Assembly: GCF_001889525.1 (NCBI RefSeq)
Contig: NZ_CP018192.1
Coordinates: 1,561,493 to 1,625,492 of the forward strand
Length of the DNA: 64,000 nucleotides
DNA from: Granulibacter bethesdensis
GTDB taxonomy: Bacteria; Pseudomonadota; Alphaproteobacteria; Acetobacterales; Acetobacteraceae
Direction: 5' to 3'
The notes under the pieces were generated by a model. The model made no database searches, was not told the DNA's origin, and worked only from the letters and a program-made list of their open reading frames with translations. Below are positions 59,476 through 64,000 of the stretch, piece after piece. Within the stretch, counting starts at the first letter, position 1. The number at the start of each line of letters is the position of its first letter. The translations under genes were made by a program, and so were the position numbers.

Positions 59476-60618
59476 ATGGGAATCGACCAGACCAGTGCCT
59501 CTACCCTGTCGCCTGCATGGACCATGGCCAGTGAAGGCATGGTGGCAACACTAAGACTGTCGGGTGAATGGACTGTCGCATCAGGTGGGCTGAACACCCG
59601 ACCGATCGAGGCAATTCCAGGCGGCACGGAGCGATTGCTGATCGACGTTTCCGCGCTGCAGCGCTGGGATTCCGCGCTGATCTCCTTTCTGTGGTCGCTG
59701 GAGCAGCGATGCAACAACAGCGGAATCAAGCTGGATAACAGCACGTTGCCGCACTCTGCCCGAGGTCTGCTTGCCTTGCTGCCGGCGCATCCACATCCAC
59801 CTGCCCCCGCTCCGGCAAAGCATTTTGCGCCGGTTCAGGCCATCGGTGCCTCTACCCTGTCCATGCTCACGGAATGCGGCACCGTGACAGAGCTGGGCAT
59901 GGAAACCCTGCGCGGTGCAGGGGCCACCCTGTTTGGCGGACATGGCATGCGCTGGCGCGATCTGCTGCGCGATGTCAGCGATGCCGGCCCTTCCGCTTTG
60001 CTGATCGTTGGCATCGTCAATTTTCTGATGGGGTCCATCCTCGCTTTTGTCGGCGCGGTGCAATTGCGCAAATTCGCTGCGGATATTTACGTCGCGAATC
60101 TGGTGGGGCTGGCCTCGGTCCGCGAAATGTCGGCGGTCATGACAGCCATCATTATGGCGGGACGCACTGGGGGAGCCTATGCCGCGCGAATCGCTACCAT
60201 GACCGGGAATGAGGAAATCGACGCGCTGCGCGTGTTCGGGATTCCGGTCTCACGCTATTTGCTGCTGCCCTCCATCGCAGCGCTGGTACTGACCATGCCC
60301 ATCCTCTATCTGTATGCCTGCCTGATCAGCCTTGTCGGAGGCTATATCGTCTCACAGGGGATGCTGGATGTGACCATGGCCGGTTTCTGGAATCATTTGT
60401 TCGGCTCAGTCCATATCGACCAATTCGTATTCGGCTTTGTCAAAACCATCACCTTTGCCATGCTGATCGGATTGGTCAGTTGCCGGATCGGTCTCAAGGC
60501 CGGACGCAGCGCCGCGGATGTCGGTGTGGCCGCAACCCGCGCCGTGGTCAGCGGAATCGTCGGCGTCATCGCGCTGGATTCCATGTTCGCTGTCCTTGCC
60601 ACCATCATCGGGATTTAA
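59476..60618 (+). CDS. mlaE: MlaE-type permease with N-terminal STAS domain
   Basis: A 380-aa permease. Residues about 10-110 form an STAS-like domain (LRLSGEWTV, LLIDVSALQRWDSALISFLWS), as in MlaB but fused to the permease. The rest is a standard MlaE core: FVGAVQLRKFAADIYVANLVG, VREMSAVMTAIIMAGRTGGAYAARI, and the coupling loop MTGNEEIDALRVFGIPVSRYL. The product moves lipids with MlaF and MlaD. ATG 59476 is chosen; the frame is open from TTG 59440. The stop is four bases before the ATPase start. Confidence 0.85.
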   Translation: MGIDQTSASTLSPAWTMASEGMVATLRLSGEWTVASGGLNTRPIEAIPGGTERLLIDVSALQRWDSALISFLWSLEQRCNNSGIKLDNSTLPHSARGLLALLPAHPHPPAPAPAKHFAPVQAIGASTLSMLTECGTVTELGMETLRGAGATLFGGHGMRWRDLLRDVSDAGPSALLIVGIVNFLMGSILAFVGAVQLRKFAADIYVANLVGLASVREMSAVMTAIIMAGRTGGAYAARIATMTGNEEIDALRVFGIPVSRYLLLPSIAALVLTMPILYLYACLISLVGGYIVSQGMLDVTMAGFWNHLFGSVHIDQFVFGFVKTITFAMLIGLVSCRIGLKAGRSAADVGVAATRAVVSGIVGVIALDSMFAVLATIIGI

Positions 60619-60622
60619 GCTT

Positions 60623-61402
60623 TTGCAACCAGGCGATCATCCCGACAACGCGCTGCTCGGCATGCGAGACGTCACGCTGGGATTCGGCCCGAAGATCATT
60701 CAGCGCAACCTGTCTTTCGATGTGCGCAAAGGATCGATCTTCGCCGTGATGGGTGGCTCTGGCTGCGGCAAGAGCACCGTGCTGAAAAGCATGGTCGGAT
60801 TGCTGCGCCCCAAAGCGGGCCAGGTCTATGTGGAAGGGAATGATTACTGGGGCGGCACAGATGCGGACCGTACCGCGACCGGCCGCCGTTTCGGTGTGCT
60901 GTTCCAGAGCGCGGCGTTATGGAGTTCCATGACCGTCGGCGAAAATGTCGCCTTGCCACTGGAGATGTTTACGAAACTGACGCCCCGCCAAATCCGTTCG
61001 CTGGTGGAATTGAAGCTTGGTCTGGTCGGAATGTCCCACGCGATCGATCTGATGCCGTCTGAACTGAGCGGCGGGATGCGCAAGCGTGCAGGGCTGGCGC
61101 GTGCTCTGGCACTTGATCCCGACATCCTGTTCTTCGATGAGCCATCCGCCGGGCTGGATCCGATCACATCTGCCCGGCTGGATGATCTGATCATGACGCT
61201 GCGGGATGGTCTGGGGGCCACCATCGTCATCGTCAGCCATGAACTGCCGAGCCTTTTCGCCATCGCCGATGACGGCGTGTTTCTGGATGCACAGACCAGA
61301 ACCACGATCGCCCATGGTGCGCCACGCGACCTGCGTGATCATTGCGACGATCCGCAAGTGCGTGCCTTCATGAACCGCGATGCCCTGAACACGGAGAACT
61401 GA
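60623..61402 (+). CDS. mlaF: MlaF-type ABC transporter ATPase
   Basis: A 259-aa intact ABC ATPase. Walker A is GGSGCGKST, Q-loop FGVLFQSAALWSSMTV, signature LSGGMRKRAGLARAL, Walker B ILFFDEPSAGLDP and the switch His in IVIVSHELPSLF. It powers the MlaE permease upstream. The start is TTG 60623 or ATG 60662. All motifs are in order, in contrast to the homologue at 27245-27931. Confidence 0.92.
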   Translation: MQPGDHPDNALLGMRDVTLGFGPKIIQRNLSFDVRKGSIFAVMGGSGCGKSTVLKSMVGLLRPKAGQVYVEGNDYWGGTDADRTATGRRFGVLFQSAALWSSMTVGENVALPLEMFTKLTPRQIRSLVELKLGLVGMSHAIDLMPSELSGGMRKRAGLARALALDPDILFFDEPSAGLDPITSARLDDLIMTLRDGLGATIVIVSHELPSLFAIADDGVFLDAQTRTTIAHGAPRDLRDHCDDPQVRAFMNRDALNTEN

Positions 61403-61406
61403 CCGC

Positions 61407-62378
61407 ATGGTCAATCGTCAAACCGCCGTTGGTGCTTTCGTCATAGGCGGATTTATCCTCGGTGCCGCCGCGCTGATGACATTCGGGCATTTCCGTTTCT
61501 TCTCACAAAGTATCCGCGCCGCCGTGGTGTTTCAGGGATCGATCAGCGGTCTTGCCGTCGGTGCGCCAGTGACGTTTCGCGGTGTGCGGGTCGGTGCCGT
61601 GGAAAGCATTGCCATCACTTTCGATCAGGAAGATCAGGCCGCCTACATTCCTGTGGTGATCGACCTTGATCCCGATCAGGTGACGGTGGTGGAAAGCCAA
61701 CATGAGAACAACAGCACGCTCGATCTGAAACGACTGATCGCCCATGGTCTGCGCGCGCAGTTGAACATGCAGAGTTTTGTGACCGGTCAGTCCAACGTCA
61801 ATCTGGATTTCGATCCGGCTTCTCCCGCGCCGCTGCATCCGCGTCTTACAAGCCTGACGGAAATTCCTGTCAAACCCTCGGCTATTCAGAAGATGAAGGA
61901 TGTGCTGGCTGATCTGCCGCTGAAGGAACTTGCGGGAAGCGCCAGCGCTGTGATGGACAATATCCGCATCCTGTCGCAACGTCTGGATGATGATCTGCCG
62001 CCGTTGCTGGCCAGCATTCGCACTTCCTCCGAGCACTCCCAAAAGACATTGGACGTCGTTGCAGAGACGATGGTTGATCTTCAGAAAAACCTGTCCTCAA
62101 CAATTGCCAATCTGAACACGCTGCTGGTGAACGGCAACAGACAGCTCGATGCCCGCAGCGCCGATGCCCATGTCGCCTTGCTGAACATTGCCCGCACTGC
62201 CCAGCGTGCCACCTCTACGCTCGATACTCTGCGCTCCATGACAGCGGCAGGATCGGAAAGTCGCGTCAATCTGGATGATGCACTCCGTGATATTGCCGCC
62301 GCCGCCGCCGCCCTGCGCGGCTTTGCCAGCGATGTGGAGCGCAATCCACAACTCCTGCTGACCGGACGGAAACAATGA
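61407..62378 (+). CDS. mlaD: MlaD/PqiB-type MCE protein
   Basis: A 323-aa periplasmic MCE protein with one N-terminal helix (about residues 9-27: VGAFVIGGFILGAAALMTFG). The MCE domain reads FQGSISGLAVGAPVTFRGVRVGAVESI; a helical coiled-coil region (DDLPPLLASIRTSSEHSQKTLDVVAETMVD, broken here) follows. Its ATG is four bases after the ATPase stop, and its stop overlaps the lipoprotein start by four bases. Confidence 0.9.
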   Translation: MVNRQTAVGAFVIGGFILGAAALMTFGHFRFFSQSIRAAVVFQGSISGLAVGAPVTFRGVRVGAVESIAITFDQEDQAAYIPVVIDLDPDQVTVVESQHENNSTLDLKRLIAHGLRAQLNMQSFVTGQSNVNLDFDPASPAPLHPRLTSLTEIPVKPSAIQKMKDVLADLPLKELAGSASAVMDNIRILSQRLDDDLPPLLASIRTSSEHSQKTLDVVAETMVDLQKNLSSTIANLNTLLVNGNRQLDARSADAHVALLNIARTAQRATSTLDTLRSMTAAGSESRVNLDDALRDIAAAAAALRGFASDVERNPQLLLTGRKQ

Positions 62379-62941
62379 GACATCCTTCAGCTCTCGCTCT
62401 CTCCGCCCTGCTGCTGTTTGCAGGCTGCGCAGCGCCCGCCCTGCGCGTCTATACGCTGAGTGCGCCGGAATCCCACGCTCCGGCGGCTGAATCCATCCCT
62501 GCCAGACAGATCATCGGTCTGTCACGGGTGCAGGTGCCCGATTATCTCGACACACAGGACATTATCCTGAGACATGGCCAGGAACTGCATCGCAGCAGCA
62601 ATGGCCGCTGGGCGACCAGATTATCGCTGGGTATCACCGCCGCCATCGGTGACCGTCTGGCAGCCCGCTGGCCGGATGCCCAGATCGTACAGGGACCACA
62701 GAGCCAGTCGCCGGATAGCCGCATCCAGATCGTCGTGACACGCTTCGATGTCGGCGAGGATGGTCAGGCCCTGCTGGAAGCCGGCTGGACCATCACCCGG
62801 ATCGGCAGCAAACACGCACCGGAGCGGGACAGGACGGTGATCACTGCCTCCGGACCCGTCAAAACCGATGATGATATTGCCCGCATGATGCGCAGCATGC
62901 TGCTGCAACTGGCTGACCGGATCGTCCGGCCAGCCAAGTAA
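62375..62941 (+). CDS. ABC-type transport auxiliary lipoprotein (PqiC-like)
   Basis: A 188-aa lipoprotein with leader ALSALLLFAGC (lipobox FAGC). The PqiC-like core includes LRVYTLSAPE, IIGLSRVQVPDYLDTQDIIL, the NGRWATRLSLGIT segment and IQIVVTRFDV. It is the outer-membrane partner expected for MCE transporters of the Pqi/Mla type. ATG 62375 overlaps the mlaD stop (ATGA). Confidence 0.87.
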   Translation: MRHPSALALSALLLFAGCAAPALRVYTLSAPESHAPAAESIPARQIIGLSRVQVPDYLDTQDIILRHGQELHRSSNGRWATRLSLGITAAIGDRLAARWPDAQIVQGPQSQSPDSRIQIVVTRFDVGEDGQALLEAGWTITRIGSKHAPERDRTVITASGPVKTDDDIARMMRSMLLQLADRIVRPAK

Positions 62942-62954
62942 GGCAAAAACCCGT

Positions 62955-64000
62955 TTATTGCGCCTTTACGGGCGAAGGTGCGTTGCCAACCGGTGTCGGG
63001 AGGGGGACAGGCGCATCATTTTCCCATCCACCGCCAAGTGCCTTGTAAAGCTGCACAAGATTGGTGGAAATCGCGGCATCGCTATCGGCCAGATCACGCT
63101 CCGCCGCCAGCAACTGACGCTCGGCATTCAGCACATCCAGAAACGTGACCAGCCCGTTGCGATACGCATTCTGTGCCAGGCCCACAGCACGGCGGTCAGC
63201 ATCCACACTCTGACGCAGGGCTTCGTTGCGGCGCTGCTCGTCTTCATAGGCAGCCATGGCATTGCTGACATCGTGAAACGCTTGCAACACCGTCTTGCGA
63301 TAGGCAATGGCAGCCTCTTTCTGCTGCTGGGTCGCCATATCCAGATTGGCCTTGAGACGCCCACCCTCGAAAATCGGCAGTGTGATCATCGGACCGATCC
63401 CATATGTGTTCGATCCCCAGTTGCCCATATCCGCAAAGGTCAGCGCGCTCATCATCAGATTGGCATTGATGATCACACGCGGCAGGAAACTGGCCTCCGC
63501 CACACCGATATTGGCGGTGGCCTCGTGCAGGGTCGCCTCGGCCTGCCGAACATCAGGGCGGCGGCGGAGCAAATCAGATGGCAACCCGACCGGGACGCGC
63601 GGTGGCACTGGGGGCACGGGACGCGGCACAATCAGCTCCCGCGACAACGCCTGAGGAGCCTGCCCGAGCAGCAGGCTCAACGCATTGATCAGAGCGGTTT
63701 GCTGTGTTTCCAGCGCCGGCAAAGCCGATTCTGTCAGAGCCAGCTGGGCGCGGGCATTCTGCACATCCAGATCAGACCCCAACCCACCCGTCTGCCGCTG
63801 CTGGGCCAGATGCAGGTTCTGCCGTGCCACCTCGGCATTACGGTGCACGATGTCGATATCCGCCTGGACATTGCGCAAACGCATGTAATCCAGCGCGACC
63901 TCCGCCATGGCGCTGACCAGAGTGGCACGCCGCGCTTCCTGATTCTGCTGAATCTGCGCTTCCCCGGCCTCGATATGCCGCCGCACACGGCCCCAGAGAT
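62955..64000 (-). CDS. NodT-family outer-membrane efflux lipoprotein (N-terminal part outside window)
   Basis: The C-terminal 348 residues or so of a TolC/OprM-like outer-membrane channel of the NodT family, partner of RND pumps. Signature stretches are VALDYMRLRNVQADIDI, GLGSDLDVQNARAQLA, the repeat boundary VGLPSDLLRRRPDVRQAEATL, GPMITLPIFEGGRLKANLD and NGLVTFLDVLNAERQLL. The frame stays open to the window end (WGRVRRHIEAGEAQIQ), so the gene begins beyond 64000. It is convergent with the PqiC gene, 13 bases apart. A Pro-rich C-terminus follows GGGW. Confidence 0.93.
   Translation of the reverse strand, partial: LWGRVRRHIEAGEAQIQQNQEARRATLVSAMAEVALDYMRLRNVQADIDIVHRNAEVARQNLHLAQQRQTGGLGSDLDVQNARAQLALTESALPALETQQTALINALSLLLGQAPQALSRELIVPRPVPPVPPRVPVGLPSDLLRRRPDVRQAEATLHEATANIGVAEASFLPRVIINANLMMSALTFADMGNWGSNTYGIGPMITLPIFEGGRLKANLDMATQQQKEAAIAYRKTVLQAFHDVSNAMAAYEDEQRRNEALRQSVDADRRAVGLAQNAYRNGLVTFLDVLNAERQLLAAERDLADSDAAISTNLVQLYKALGGGWENDAPVPLPTPVGNAPSPVKAQ

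Noticed and set aside
1-64000. tRNA, rRNA, CRISPR or insertion sequences
   Set aside because: I looked for tRNA T-loop signatures, regularly spaced short repeats and transposase-like proteins and found none. The repeats in the window are coding repeats.

Overview
The window looks like chromosomal DNA of an alphaproteobacterium, most likely an acetic acid bacterium (Acetobacteraceae; a Granulibacter-like organism is my best guess, from gene content and style only). Pointers are the moderately high GC, a MucR/Ros regulator, a class I PHA synthase, a class II DAHP synthase, lpxB, NodT/Mla-type envelope systems, and very large repetitive secreted proteins, one ending in a Hint_2 domain. I see no insertion sequence, prophage, CRISPR array, rRNA or tRNA.

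Layout. 1-1157: end of a membrane fatty-acid-hydroxylase-type gene and a secreted SRPBCC protein. 1.4-17 kb: a surface/secretion island with a giant (about 3,890 aa) repeat protein carrying a C-terminal Hint domain (minus strand), an AT-rich divergent promoter region, a secreted histidine acid phosphatase and a 692-aa repeat protein with an RTX-like tail. 17-23.2 kb (minus): a Gre-like factor coupled to gltX, a small unknown, a zinc metallopeptidase, a nicotinate phosphoribosyltransferase and a class II DAHP synthase. 23.4-29.7 kb (plus): a tightly coupled cluster with a PsiE-like membrane protein, a Cache-GAF-cyclase-like receptor, an MlaE permease, an ABC ATPase homologue that has lost its catalytic motifs, an MCE protein and a lipoprotein. 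29.8-37.7 kb: glutathione reductase, secreted unknowns, a spermidine-synthase-like protein, PsiF, small lipoproteins, PHA synthase and an OmpA-like lipoprotein. 37.8-40.4 kb: aminotransferase plus homoserine dehydrogenase, closed by a clear terminator. 40.4-49.7 kb: MucR regulator, porin, serine hydrolase, lytic transglycosylase with SPOR domain, GNAT, nitrilase-family amidase, lpxB and a small methyltransferase-like protein. 49.7-50.2 kb: a frameshifted DUF2846-type lipoprotein pseudogene. 50.3-53.1 kb: a subtilisin-like protease with a P-domain and a C-terminal tail related to that of the 692-aa protein. 53.1-59.4 kb: oxidoreductase, then secD-secF-gtrA-mepA-glycosyltransferase and a small lipoprotein. 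59.5-62.9 kb: a second, intact MCE/Mla-type ABC lipid transporter (STAS-MlaE, MlaF, MlaD, PqiC-like). 62.95 kb to the end: a NodT-type outer-membrane efflux lipoprotein running off the window.

Themes. Most of the window concerns the cell envelope: lipid transport, lipid A, murein hydrolases, porin, efflux, Sec export and secreted repeat proteins. The strongest candidate for an undescribed system is the 23.4-29.7 kb cluster, where a receptor with a degraded cyclase domain is translationally coupled to an MCE transporter whose ATPase is a pseudo-enzyme, while a complete MCE transporter lies 30 kb away. The second is the modular family of secreted proteins (giant Hint protein, 692-aa protein, protease) that share building blocks.
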